Source of the DNA: Candidatus Competibacteraceae bacterium | Lineage (GTDB): Bacteria > Pseudomonadota > Gammaproteobacteria > Competibacterales > Competibacteraceae | Length of the DNA stretch: 64,000 bases | Direction of reading: 5' to 3' | NCBI GenBank assembly: GCA_003989065.1 | Contig: RXIW01000001.1 | Span: 1-64,000 of the forward strand | Shown: positions 35,246 through 43,778 of the stretch, piece after piece | How the letters are laid out: each line of letters begins with the position of its first letter | Position numbering within the stretch: the first letter of the stretch is position 1 | Notes under the pieces: generated by a model | The model's database searches: none | What the model saw: the letters and a program-made list of their open reading frames with translations, nothing else | Told to the model about the DNA's origin: nothing | Made by a program: the position numbers and the translations under genes

Positions 35246-36037
35246 TCACGCTGCTTCCGGCCGACGCTGCCGCTCGTACAGAAAGCGCAGCACTTCAGCC
35301 CGGTAGTGGTTGTAGGTCGGATCATCGGCCAGCTCGAGCCGATTGCGTGGCCGTGGCAATTCCACCTTGAGGATTTCGCCCACGGTCGCCGCGGGACCGT
35401 TGGTCATCATCACGATGCGGTCGGACAGCAGCACCGCCTCGTCCACATCGTGGGTGATCATCAGCACGGTGTTGTCGAGCGCGGCTTGAATCTCCATCAC
35501 CGATTCCTGCAAATGAGCGCGGGTCAGGGCATCGAGCGCGCCGAACGGCTCGTCCATCAGCAATACCTTCGGCTGCATCGCCAGGGCGCGGGCAATGCCG
35601 ACCCGTTGCTTCATGCCGCCGGAGATCGCGCCGGGCAGCTTGTCGAGGGCGTGGTCCATATGCACCAGATGGAGGTTATGCACGGTCCAGTCATGCCGTT
35701 CGGCCTTGGATTTGCTCTTGCCGAACACCTTGTCGACCGCGATGCGCACGTTCTCGTACACCGTCAGCCACGGCAACAGCGAGTGATTCTGGAACACCAC
35801 GGCCCGATCGGGACCGGGGCTGTTGACTTCCTTGTTCTCCAGCAACACCCCGCCGCGGGTGGCCTGCAACAAACCGGCAACCACATTCAGCACCGTCGAC
35901 TTGCCGCAGCCGGAGTGGCCGATGATGCTGATGAACTCGCCTTTTTCGATGGTGAGATCGACCTCGCGCAAGGCGATGAACGCGCCGTTGGCGGAGGGAA
36001 ACACCACATCCACATTGGAAATATTCAGATAAGCCAT
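35246..36037 (-). CDS. nrtD: nitrate ABC transporter ATP-binding protein
   Basis: This 263-residue ATPase of the nitrate/sulfonate/cyanate class has Walker [11 protein letters not shown]-loop [11 protein letters not shown], signature ISGGMKQR and Walker [13 protein letters not shown], followed by ITHDVDEA. It energises nitrate uptake with NrtA and NrtB. GAGGAG precedes ATG 36037. It is 14 bases from nrtB. Unlike cyanobacterial systems there is no NrtC with a fused regulatory domain. Confidence 0.93.
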   Translation of the reverse strand: MAYLNISNVDVVFPSANGAFIALREVDLTIEKGEFISIIGHSGCGKSTVLNVVAGLLQATRGGVLLENKEVNSPGPDRAVVFQNHSLLPWLTVYENVRIAVDKVFGKSKSKAERHDWTVHNLHLVHMDHALDKLPGAISGGMKQRVGIARALAMQPKVLLMDEPFGALDALTRAHLQESVMEIQAALDNTVLMITHDVDEAVLLSDRIVMMTNGPAATVGEILKVELPRPRNRLELADDPTYNHYRAEVLRFLYERQRRPEAA

Positions 36038-36051
36038 GGCGATCTCCTCAC

Positions 36052-37008
36052 TCAGCGACGGCTGTAATCGAAATGGTGTTGCACCAGATTCATGAGGCTT
36101 TCCAGCACGATGCCGACCAGGCCGATCACACCGATGGCGACGATGATCGAAGACACATTGAGGTTGTTCCACTCATCCCAGACATAGAAGCCGATGCCGA
36201 TCCCGCCGGTGAGCATCTCCGCGGCCACGATCACCATCCAGGCCACGCTCAGCGACAAGCGCATGCCGGTCAGGATGTGCGGCAAGGTGGCAGGAATCAG
36301 GATGCGGCGGGTGACCTCCAGCTTGCCCAGCTGTAACACCCGCGCCACATTGAGATAGTCCTGTGGGATGGCCTGCACCCCAGCGGCGGTGTTGACGATC
36401 ACCGGCCAGATGCTGGTGACGAAGATCACGAAGATGGCCGAGGGGTCCTTGGCTTGGAAGACCAGTAGGCCGATCGGCAACCAGGCCAGCGGGCTGACCG
36501 GCCGTAGAATCTGCACCAGCGGATAAAAAGCCTGGTGCATGGCCCGGCTGGAACCCATCAGAAATCCGACCGGAATACCCACCACGACGGCCAGGGCGAA
36601 ACCGGCCATGACCCGGCCCAGCGAATACAGCACCTGCCAGCCGATGCCCATATCGTTGGGACCGGTGACGTAGAACGGATGACTGAACACGGCCACCGCC
36701 TGGGTCCAGGCTTCGACCGGCGTGGGAATGTCGCGGGTCACCTGATAGTGGACCAGGGTCCAGACCGCCAGCACCAGCAGGAACACCGCCGACGGCAGCA
36801 GGATGGCGCGGACGATGGCGACCGTACGCTGCCGCGCCGGCGAGATCGGTGCGGGCATCGGCGGCGGCGGCGAGGACGGTGGTTGCCGTTCGGTATTGGC
36901 GGCAATCGCCTGGGTTTGTCCTTCCATGACGGCTCCTGGCGCGGATGGCTCGATGGGTTTGGATGGCGTCGGCGACGCGGTCATGAGAGGAATGACATTG
37001 CTCATCAT
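36052..37008 (-). CDS. nrtB: nitrate ABC transporter permease
   Basis: This permease of about 318 residues has a long Pro/Ala-rich cytoplasmic N-terminus (about residues 1-65) and six membrane helices of the binding-protein-dependent type. The EAA-like loop is visible (YLNVARVLQLGKLEVTRRIL, then PATLPHIL). Family motif: WMVIVAAEML and GIGFYVWDEWN. The start is one of two adjacent ATGs (37008 or 37005) with GGGGAG upstream. It lies 13 bases after nrtA and forms the membrane channel for nitrate uptake. Confidence 0.92.
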   Translation of the reverse strand: MMSNVIPLMTASPTPSKPIEPSAPGAVMEGQTQAIAANTERQPPSSPPPPMPAPISPARQRTVAIVRAILLPSAVFLLVLAVWTLVHYQVTRDIPTPVEAWTQAVAVFSHPFYVTGPNDMGIGWQVLYSLGRVMAGFALAVVVGIPVGFLMGSSRAMHQAFYPLVQILRPVSPLAWLPIGLLVFQAKDPSAIFVIFVTSIWPVIVNTAAGVQAIPQDYLNVARVLQLGKLEVTRRILIPATLPHILTGMRLSLSVAWMVIVAAEMLTGGIGIGFYVWDEWNNLNVSSIIVAIGVIGLVGIVLESLMNLVQHHFDYSRR

Positions 37009-37021
37009 CGTCTCCCCGTTC

Positions 37022-38446
37022 TCAGGCATTGGCCTTCAACAACGCTTCCGGATCGACCTTGAGGCTCTTGACCGGAAAGGCGGTGATGTACTGCGCGATC
37101 CGACTGGGATCGAATACGCCACCGTCGAAAAAGCGATCCGGCCCCATGGCGATGGGACTGGTGGCGTCCTTGAGCGTCCAGGGCTCGGCATGCGTGCCTT
37201 CGCTTTTCACATCGACCGTGGGATAGGGCACGCCCAGCGCCTTGGCCGCCTGCCGATACAGGTCGGGACGATAAATGGAGCCGGCGGTCTTCAGGATATG
37301 GGTCGGTTGCTCCAGTTGGCCCCAGCGATACATCTGGCTGATGAACCAGGCGGCATGGGACAACCAGGGGAAATTGGCGGCATAGCGGTAAAAGACGTTG
37401 AAATCCGGCAACGGACGCGGGGCCTCGTCCTTGGCGTACTTGAAGGTGCCGGTCATCGACATCTTCACCGTATCTTCGGGCGCGTTGACGTAGGATTTTT
37501 GCGAAATCAGACTCACCACCTCCATGCGGTTTTCCGGCTTGTCCATCCATTGCGCGGCTTCCAGCAAGGCCATGACCAGGGCCTGATGGGTGTGCGGATT
37601 CTTCTCGTGCCATTCCAGATTGACGCCGAACACCTTCTCCGGATTGTTGTTCCATAGCCCGTAGCTGGTGATCAACACCTGGCCGATGCCGGTTTCCACC
37701 GCCCGCTCGTTCCACGGCTCGCCCACGCAATAGCCGGCGATGTTGCCCGCCTTGAGGTTGGCCACCATCTGCGGCGGCGGAATGACGATCAGGCGCAAAT
37801 CTTGATCGGGGTTGATGCCGGCTGACCCCAGCCAGTAGCGCAGCTGGTAATTGTGGGTCGAAACCGGGAACACCATGGCGAAGGTCATCGGATCCTTGCC
37901 GGCAGCCTTGTCGGCGTCGATGACCTTTTTCAAGGCGCGAGCGCTGACCGGACGCTCCTTCATCGCTTCGGGATCGGCTTTCATCATCCGTTCGAACAGA
38001 TCGTTGGAAACGGTGATGGCGTTGCCGTTGAGATCCATCGAAAAGGCAGTGATGGTCGCCTTGGGCAAAGCGCCGATGCCCAGCGTGGCGGCGATGGGCA
38101 TGCCCGCCAGCATGTGCGCGCCATCCAATTCGCCGATGGCGACCTTGTCACGAATATTGGCCCAGGACGCCTCCTTGGACAGCGCCACATCCAGACCGTG
38201 TTTCTTGAAATAACCTTTCTCCAAGGCCACGACCAGCGGCGCGCAATCGGTCAGCGGGATAAAACCCAGGGTCAACTTGGTTTTTTCCAAGCCTTCGCCC
38301 TCGCCCGCCCAGGCGCTGGTGTGAAGCCAGGAGGGGGTCCCGCCCAACAAAGTAGCGCCACCCAGAGCCAGCCCGCCCGTTTTCAGGAATTTGCGCCGGG
38401 ACAGATTGGTCTGCCCCTGTTCGTTCGTTGCGTTGGTATCGCTCAT
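37022..38446 (-). CDS. nrtA: nitrate-binding protein of the ABC transporter, Tat-exported
   Basis: This 474-residue substrate-binding protein of the NrtA/CmpA class has a Tat signal with a twin arginine (LSRRKFLKTGG) followed by a hydrophobic stretch. The mature part begins near EKTKLTLGFIPLTDCAPLVV, and conserved regions ASWANIRDKVAIGELDGAHM and YCVGEPWNERAV follow. It captures nitrate in the periplasm. ATG 38446 has AGGG about nine bases upstream. It is the first gene of the operon and is preceded by a leader with hairpins and a terminator, so its expression is probably set by antitermination. Confidence 0.93.
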   Translation of the reverse strand: MSDTNATNEQGQTNLSRRKFLKTGGLALGGATLLGGTPSWLHTSAWAGEGEGLEKTKLTLGFIPLTDCAPLVVALEKGYFKKHGLDVALSKEASWANIRDKVAIGELDGAHMLAGMPIAATLGIGALPKATITAFSMDLNGNAITVSNDLFERMMKADPEAMKERPVSARALKKVIDADKAAGKDPMTFAMVFPVSTHNYQLRYWLGSAGINPDQDLRLIVIPPPQMVANLKAGNIAGYCVGEPWNERAVETGIGQVLITSYGLWNNNPEKVFGVNLEWHEKNPHTHQALVMALLEAAQWMDKPENRMEVVSLISQKSYVNAPEDTVKMSMTGTFKYAKDEAPRPLPDFNVFYRYAANFPWLSHAAWFISQMYRWGQLEQPTHILKTAGSIYRPDLYRQAAKALGVPYPTVDVKSEGTHAEPWTLKDATSPIAMGPDRFFDGGVFDPSRIAQYITAFPVKSLKVDPEALLKANA

Positions 38447-38472
38447 GCCGTGCACCCTGCTAAAAAGCCAAT

Positions 38473-38520
38473 AAAAAAGGCGTCAGCCATCACGTTGGAA
38501 CGCAATAGCTGGACGCCTTT
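38473..38520 (-). terminator. leader terminator (attenuator) upstream of nrtA
   Basis: Read on the minus strand, AAAGGCGTC (38520-38512) pairs with GACGCCTTT (38484-38476), extended by a short bulged AGC/GCT pairing. A run of six T residues begins inside and follows the stem. This is a good intrinsic terminator, yet it sits between the promoter and nrtA, 27 bases before the start codon. It would stop transcription of the operon unless read-through is induced. Confidence 0.8.
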
Positions 38521-38524
38521 GTCC

Positions 38525-38573
38525 GATGCGCGGCCGCCGTTGGCCGCATCGCCCTTCCCGCCAATGGGAGAGA
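38525..38573 (-). promoter_or_regulatory. two hexaloop hairpins, ANTAR-protein target RNA
   Basis: Two adjacent stem-loops precede the leader terminator. P1 (38573-38552) has a CCC/GGG-closed stem, with a mismatch further down, and the loop AUUGGC. P2 (38550-38525) has a GCGGCC/GGCCGC stem and the loop AACGGC, with outer pairs after a two-base bulge. Both loops have six bases with A in position 1 and G in position 4. That is the established recognition pattern for ANTAR domains such as those of NasR and NasT. The first hairpin would start about seven bases after the predicted transcript start. Confidence 0.8.
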
Positions 38574-38590
38574 GCAGTCGGGTTTTCTAA

Positions 38591-38607
38591 AGCACTTGTG
38601 ATGCCAA
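38591..38607 (-). promoter_or_regulatory. sigma-54 promoter of the nitrate operon
   Basis: On the minus strand TTGGCATC (38607-38600), four bases, then GTGCT (38595-38591). The ten-base spacing between the GG and GC dinucleotides is exact, with one mismatch in the -12 element (GTGC for TTGC). Transcription would start near 38580, just before the hexaloop hairpins. Nitrogen control of nitrate operons by sigma-54 is well known from nasF of Klebsiella. Confidence 0.65.
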
Positions 38608-38681
38608 AATTTATATATTATTGATTATAATATAATTATATCCACACATCATTCATTTGGCCCGTCGATAGCGGCTTTCTG

Positions 38682-38698
38682 TGCGCCATCATGGGGCA
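38682..38698 (-). promoter_or_regulatory. NtrC-like binding site
   Basis: TGCGCC-ATCAT-GGGGCA is an imperfect dyad close to the NtrC consensus TGCACC-N5-GGTGCA (two mismatches). It lies about 100-120 bases upstream of the predicted start of the nitrate operon, a usual enhancer distance. A half site, TGCACT at 38712-38717, follows 30 bases further upstream and could accommodate a second dimer. Confidence 0.45.
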
Positions 38699-38758
38699 AA
38701 TAGTACCTTTCTGCACTAAATCAAGCGGCCGATGCTCTCCAAAGACCGCGACAGGACT

Positions 38759-39340
38759 TCAACTCAACATTTCCAACAAGGAAATCACGGTGCGCGCCAC
38801 CTCACCGATCCGCTGATTGCGGTCCATCGCCAGCTTGCGCAAGGTCTGATACGCCTCCTCCTCGCTCAGTTTGCGTTGCGCCATCAGCAAACCCTTGGCT
38901 TTTTCGACCACCTTGCGCTCGGCCAGGCGATTGCGGGTTTCGTCCAGCTCCCGTCGTAGCGCCTGATACTCGCGAAAGCGGGCGATGGCGACATCCATGA
39001 TCGGCTGCAGGCGACGTGGATTGAGATCGCTCACCACATAAGCGCTGACCCCGGCGCGCAAGGCCGCAGCGGTGGTTTCGGGATCGCTGCGCTCGGCGAA
39101 CATGATGATGGGGCGTGGCTGATCCTGGCCGATCTCGCGCAACTGCTCCAGGGTATCGCGGTCGGGCAGATCGATATCGATCAGAATCACATCGGGTTTG
39201 GCCTTCTGCACCTGTTGCAACAGCCGGTCAGTGTCGGTGGTTCGGATGGTGATCCGATAACCGGCATCGCTCAGCGCCTGCTCCAAAATCGCCGAGCGCC
39301 CCGAATTGGCGTCGATCAACATGACCTCGATTTTTTTCAT
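38759..39340 (-). CDS. nasT: NasT-type ANTAR-domain antitermination regulator
   Basis: This 193-residue protein has an N-terminal receiver-like domain (about residues 5-120; VMLIDANSGRSAIL, DVILIDIDLPDRDTLEQLRE). A short coiled coil and a C-terminal ANTAR RNA-binding domain follow (RLAERKVVEKAKGLLMAQRK, then LSEEEAYQTLRKLAM). NasT binds leader RNA hairpins and prevents termination when nitrate is present. The next operon downstream has exactly such a leader, so nrtA-nasA is the expected target. No nasS gene for the usual nitrate-sensing inhibitor is present beside it. ATG 39340 is used; the TTG further upstream is less likely. Confidence 0.9.
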   Translation of the reverse strand: MKKIEVMLIDANSGRSAILEQALSDAGYRITIRTTDTDRLLQQVQKAKPDVILIDIDLPDRDTLEQLREIGQDQPRPIIMFAERSDPETTAAALRAGVSAYVVSDLNPRRLQPIMDVAIARFREYQALRRELDETRNRLAERKVVEKAKGLLMAQRKLSEEEAYQTLRKLAMDRNQRIGEVARTVISLLEMLS

Positions 39341-39488
39341 CAGTGACTCTGAGGTGTTCAATCGGAGTGTGGAACGGGCATATCCATGCCAATCATGGAT
39401 GGGCTATGCTGCGCTCGTGCTGGGAACAGCTTCAGCCACGCCAGCGCATTCGATCCTACCATTCTGTTACCCTTGCAAGCCGCAGACC

Positions 39489-40490
39489 ATGCCGATCACG
39501 CCCGCCACCATCGTCTTGCAACTGATCGCCTTCGGCGTGGCCGGCGCCGTATCCCTGGCCGTCGGCTTCGCCTGGCAAATCCTGCGCTGCTGGGACATCG
39601 CCAGCGGCAGTGAATTGCAACTGCGGCTGGAGCGACGCACTTACCTGATTTCCACTCTGGTCGGCTTTGCGCTGGGGGCGGAATCGTTGTCGCTGCTGTT
39701 GTTCGTCCATACCGCCGAAAGTCTGTCCAGCCAGTTCGTCGGCGCAATGTGCGCTACCGGGGTGTTGAACGCCAACGCCTTCGGCTTCCCGACCCTGTTG
39801 CTGAAAATCGCGGTGTTCTTCCTGGCCGCCCTGTGGCTACTGCTGAACCGAGTGGACAATCGGGGTTATGACTATCCGCTGGTGCGGGTGAAATATGGTT
39901 TGCTGCTGTTCATCGCGCCGCTGACCTTGATGGAGCTGGTCAGCCAAACCAGTTATTTTCTGAAACTGGAGCCCGAGGTCATCACGTCCTGTTGCGGTTC
40001 GCTGTTCAGCGCCGACAGCCAGGGGGTGGCGGCGGAACTGGCCGGCTTGCCGGCCCGACCGACGCTGTACCTGTTCTACGGGATGGCTGGCCTAATCGCG
40101 GGAGCCGGGCTGGCATCATGGCGCTGGCCCCGACTGGGACCGCTGTTCGCTGTCAGCAGCGTCCTGGGCTTCGGCATCGCCATCGCCGCCATCATCGCCT
40201 TCCTGTCGCTGTACGTGTACGAGAATCCGAACCACCACTGTCCATTCTGCCTGTTGAAAGCCGGCTATGACTATGTCGGATACGCACTCTATCTACCGCT
40301 GTTCATGGCGACCGCCGCCGGTCTGGGGGCCGGCGCCATCGCGCCGTTTCGCCGGATCGCCAGCCTGCAGGAGGTCATTCCCCGCGAAATCCACCGCCTG
40401 ATCTGGCTGGCGCTCGTCGGCTTCGGGCTGTTCTACGGACTCGGAACCTGGCTGATCCTACGGTCGAACCTGATTCTGCTGGGATCGTGA
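39489..40490 (+). CDS. polytopic membrane protein with cysteine motifs
   Basis: This 333-residue protein has about eight hydrophobic helices. Three cysteine sites stand out: MCATGVLNANAFGFPT between helices 2 and 3, ITSCCGSLFS in a loop near the middle, and NPNHHCPFCLLKAGYDYVG close to a membrane helix in the C-terminal half. The CPFC pair beside a membrane helix recalls VKOR/DsbB-like quinone-linked thiol oxidoreductases, but the family is not recognised and overall similarity is not claimed. A TlpA-like protein, also with CPFC, and NosL are encoded 2.2 kb downstream beyond an opposing gene. It ends three bases before the convergent diguanylate cyclase gene. Confidence 0.75.
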   Translation: MPITPATIVLQLIAFGVAGAVSLAVGFAWQILRCWDIASGSELQLRLERRTYLISTLVGFALGAESLSLLLFVHTAESLSSQFVGAMCATGVLNANAFGFPTLLLKIAVFFLAALWLLLNRVDNRGYDYPLVRVKYGLLLFIAPLTLMELVSQTSYFLKLEPEVITSCCGSLFSADSQGVAAELAGLPARPTLYLFYGMAGLIAGAGLASWRWPRLGPLFAVSSVLGFGIAIAAIIAFLSLYVYENPNHHCPFCLLKAGYDYVGYALYLPLFMATAAGLGAGAIAPFRRIASLQEVIPREIHRLIWLALVGFGLFYGLGTWLILRSNLILLGS

Positions 40491-40493
40491 TGT

Positions 40494-42479
40494 TCAGCAA
40501 TCGCCGCATTCGCACGGTTCGTCCTGACACACCGCCGCCGAGGTGTTCTTGACCGGCTGATCCGGCCCGCTCTCCTGATCGGCTTCCCGCCAAGCCGTCA
40601 CCCGATTCCGTCCAGCCGCTTTGGATCGATAGAGCGCCTTATCGGCTTTGGCGATGACCTCCTCGATATCCTGACCATGGCAGGGATAGGTCGCCACGCC
40701 GAGAGAAATCGTGATCGCCAGAATCTCGCCGTCATGCCGGATGAAGAATTCGGCGCACCTTTTCCGGATTTCATCGGCGCGGTTGAAAGCATCCGTCGTC
40801 GACGCGCCGGGGATCACCAGCAGGAATTCCTCTCCGCCATAACGACAGACGATATCCGAGCCACGCGAATTCATCCGCATCAACTTGGCCATTTCCATCA
40901 AGAATCGATCGCCAAGCTGATGGCCGTAGGTATCGTTGACGATCTTAAACCGATCGATATCGGCGATGATGATGCTCAGCGGTTTATGTTCCCGATTGGC
41001 CCGCGCCACTTCGCGGCCCAAGGCTTCATCCAGATAGCGCCGGTTATACAGATCGGTCAATGGATCATGCAGGGACAATTCGCGTAACTCCGCCTGAAGC
41101 CGCTCCACTTCTTCCATATGAATGCGCAATGATTCCTCAGTCCGCTTGCGCTCCGTAATATCGTGGATGATGGAAAACAATGCGGCCTTCCCATCCAACA
41201 TCAGCGGCGACGCATGGACCTCCACGATACGGATATCGCCATTGGCCAGCCGGTGCGGGAAGATGAAGTAGTTCAATTTGTTCTGTGCGGCCCTTTGCCG
41301 TTCCTGCCAAATCTGCTCACGCGTCAGGGTATTGATATCGGTAATGCACATGGTTTGCATAACCGATCGGGAATAGCCATAAAATTCTTGCGCCGACCGA
41401 TTGGCATCCAGTATCCGGCCGGTGTCCTGTTCGACCACCAGCATCACCGCATGATGTTCCTCGAACATCCGCCGGAATCGTTCTTCACTATCCCGCAGCA
41501 GTTTTTCAGCCCGCTTGCGCTCACTGATATCTTCCTTGACAGCCAAATAGTGCGTCATTTCCCCATCGAGGCCGATGACGGGCAAGATACTGGCGGATTC
41601 GTAATAGATCGAGCCGTCTTTCTTACGATTCACGAATTCGCCATGCCACTCCCTGCCATCGGTGAGCGCACACCACAATTGCCGATAGGTTTCCGGCGGA
41701 GTGATTTCCGTTTTCAAGATGCGCGGGTTCTGGCCGACAGCCTCGGCCAGACTATAGCCCGTGACCTGGGTAAAGCGCGGATTGACATACTCGATGTCGC
41801 CATTCAGCTTGGTAATGACGATGGAAACGGGGCTTTGCTCGACCGCTTGACTGAGTTTGCGCAACTCCATCTCCACCCGTTTCCGCTCGGCGATTTCTTC
41901 CTTCGCCCGCACCAGCGCCTTGTGCATGATCTGCTTCGCTTGAAAACTCAAACCGCCTGCAATTCCAAACAAGCCGGTGTATGCCAGCCAGTGAATGAGG
42001 GCGAACATGTGGTCTGGTTTGGATAGCCATTCGGTTTCTTCACCCCGGATCAGTCCCAATACCGCCAGCGAACTGGCCGCGGCCGAAACCACAATACTCA
42101 TCCAGCCGAACAATAACCCGGTCAGAAGCACCACGAACAGATACGCGGCAGCCATCGGCGTGCGAATGACACCCTGATCGATGCCAATCCAGCTGATCCA
42201 CATGAACATCAGGATAATGACGGCCTGCCCCACGAACACCACTTGGCCGCGGCGCAAAAGATGGCGCAACAGCAAGACGATGGCAATCCCGATCAAGTCG
42301 ATGACGATGACGATGACGCCAGCCGTCATCCCGCCATCCAACAAAACGATCGGGATCAGCGCACAGAGACAAAACAGGAAAATCAGGGTTATCGAATTGA
42401 GCAGATTGGCTCGCCGCGTCTTTTCTTCGTCGCCGACGAAGACCTGGGGCATAAACCATCGCTTGATCCTATTCTTCAT
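40494..42479 (-). CDS. membrane PAS-PAS-GGDEF diguanylate cyclase
   Basis: This 661-residue signalling protein has an N-terminal membrane region with about six helices (residues 20-180). Two PAS domains follow (QAVEQSPVSIVITKLNGDIE with PAC segment; then FEEHHAVMLVVEQDTGRILD). A short coiled coil leads to the C-terminal GGDEF domain. The active site RYGGEEF and an inhibitory RxxD site five residues before it (RGSD) are intact, so c-di-GMP synthesis with product inhibition is expected. The extreme C-terminus is unusual: CQDEPCECGDC, four cysteines in eleven residues, possibly a metal or redox site. Its input signal is unknown. Confidence 0.92.
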   Translation of the reverse strand: MKNRIKRWFMPQVFVGDEEKTRRANLLNSITLIFLFCLCALIPIVLLDGGMTAGVIVIVIDLIGIAIVLLLRHLLRRGQVVFVGQAVIILMFMWISWIGIDQGVIRTPMAAAYLFVVLLTGLLFGWMSIVVSAAASSLAVLGLIRGEETEWLSKPDHMFALIHWLAYTGLFGIAGGLSFQAKQIMHKALVRAKEEIAERKRVEMELRKLSQAVEQSPVSIVITKLNGDIEYVNPRFTQVTGYSLAEAVGQNPRILKTEITPPETYRQLWCALTDGREWHGEFVNRKKDGSIYYESASILPVIGLDGEMTHYLAVKEDISERKRAEKLLRDSEERFRRMFEEHHAVMLVVEQDTGRILDANRSAQEFYGYSRSVMQTMCITDINTLTREQIWQERQRAAQNKLNYFIFPHRLANGDIRIVEVHASPLMLDGKAALFSIIHDITERKRTEESLRIHMEEVERLQAELRELSLHDPLTDLYNRRYLDEALGREVARANREHKPLSIIIADIDRFKIVNDTYGHQLGDRFLMEMAKLMRMNSRGSDIVCRYGGEEFLLVIPGASTTDAFNRADEIRKRCAEFFIRHDGEILAITISLGVATYPCHGQDIEEVIAKADKALYRSKAAGRNRVTAWREADQESGPDQPVKNTSAAVCQDEPCECGDC

Positions 42480-42714
42480 GAGTCTTTCTAATTTCCCGAC
42501 AGCTTGGTAGGATTTCGATAATGGGGATGCCCATATTGACAAACTTTCATGTGCGTCGATTACAAGAGTGCCAAAATATATACAGATGTTTGAAAGACGA
42601 TCGGATTCAAAATTCCCTGAGTTTTTAACTCAGATAAATCGAGACTCAAACATAGCCATTTTCATTGTATTTTACCCAGTTCCACGAGCATTTGTACTCA
42701 CCAGTCTCAGGTAT

Positions 42715-43209
42715 ATGAACACCTTTCGATTACTTCCCGTTTTCGGCCTGCTCGGCCTGCTCATGGCCTGCGAACAGGAATTGCCCGCCATCAAAATCGG
42801 TACGCCCGCCCCCGCCTTCACCCTGGATCGGCTGGACGGCCCCAGCGCCCACTTTCCCGAGGATTACCGCGGCAAGGTGGTCGCCATTCGCTTCTGGGCC
42901 GACTGGTGCCCATTCTGCCGCAACGAAATGACCGCGCTCGAACCGGTCTACCGTCAATATCACGACCAAGGGCTGGTCATCCTGGCGGTCAACGTCATGC
43001 AAGCACCGGAAACGGCCCGAAAATTCGTCGAACAGCTGGGGATTTCCTACGAGGTGCTGCTAGACCGGCAGGGCGAGACGCTGCGTCGCTATCAGGTGAT
43101 GGGTCTGCCGATGACCTTCATCGTGGACCGACAAGGCGTGACCCGCGCCAGGATCGTCGGCGAATCCACCTCGGAAGTCTTCGCCCAGGCGATAGAGGGA
43201 CTGTTGTGA
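42715..43209 (+). CDS. TlpA/ResA-like thioredoxin-fold lipoprotein
   Basis: This 164-residue protein starts with a lipoprotein signal (FGLLGLLMAC, Cys19 as lipidation site). A thioredoxin-like redoxin domain follows, with the active site WADWCPFC. The segments APAFTLDRLDG, YRGKVVAIRF and the cis-proline motif VMGLPMTFIVDRQG are typical of TlpA/ResA proteins. These reduce periplasmic disulfides or copper-site cysteines. A nosL-type gene follows 47 bases later, suggesting a role in copper or thiol handling. ATG 42715 has a weak ribosome site. Confidence 0.87.
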   Translation: MNTFRLLPVFGLLGLLMACEQELPAIKIGTPAPAFTLDRLDGPSAHFPEDYRGKVVAIRFWADWCPFCRNEMTALEPVYRQYHDQGLVILAVNVMQAPETARKFVEQLGISYEVLLDRQGETLRRYQVMGLPMTFIVDRQGVTRARIVGESTSEVFAQAIEGLL

Positions 43210-43256
43210 TACGTCACGACCCGTCCCTGTCGTCACATCGAAGAGGCCGAATTGCC

Positions 43257-43778
43257 ATGTCCACACGCCAGATCCTCCAATCGACCGATCTCCGCCGCGC
43301 CAAACGGACCGTCTGGCTGCTGTTGCTCGGGCTGACCCTGGCCTGGAGCGAACCGTTGCAACTGCCGGCACCCAGCCCCAAGGACACCTGCCCGGTGTGC
43401 GGCATGTTCGTCAGTCTCTATCCCGACTGGGTGGCGACGGTTCTGTACCAGGACGGCCATGCCCATCACTTCGACGGCCCCAAGGATCTGTTCAAATATC
43501 TGGCGAACCTGTCCAAATACGCCCCCGGCCATCGACTGGAGGATATCGCCATCATCGGGGTGACCGACTACTATGGCCTGACCCGGATCGACGCCCACGC
43601 GGCGTGGTATGTGATCGGCTCCGATGTACTGGGGCCGATGGGCCATGAGCTGGTGCCGTTGGCGACCCAGGCCGAAGCCGAGGATTTTCTACGCGACCAC
43701 AAGGGGCGGAAGATCGTCCGCTTCGCCGACGTCACCCCCGCACTGCTGGAACAACTCGACCACGGAAAACTCGAATGA
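43257..43778 (+). CDS. nosL: NosL-family copper-binding protein
   Basis: This 173-residue protein has an N-terminal hydrophobic signal or anchor (AKRTVWLLLLGLTLAWS). The NosL domain has the copper-binding CPVCGM motif, preceded by SPKDT and followed by HAHHFDGPKDLFKYL. NosL delivers Cu(I) for nitrous oxide reductase maturation; no nosZ is present in the window. The stop overlaps the cbiF start by ATGA. It is behind the TlpA-like gene and could be part of a general copper-site module. Confidence 0.88.
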   Translation: MSTRQILQSTDLRRAKRTVWLLLLGLTLAWSEPLQLPAPSPKDTCPVCGMFVSLYPDWVATVLYQDGHAHHFDGPKDLFKYLANLSKYAPGHRLEDIAIIGVTDYYGLTRIDAHAAWYVIGSDVLGPMGHELVPLATQAEAEDFLRDHKGRKIVRFADVTPALLEQLDHGKLE

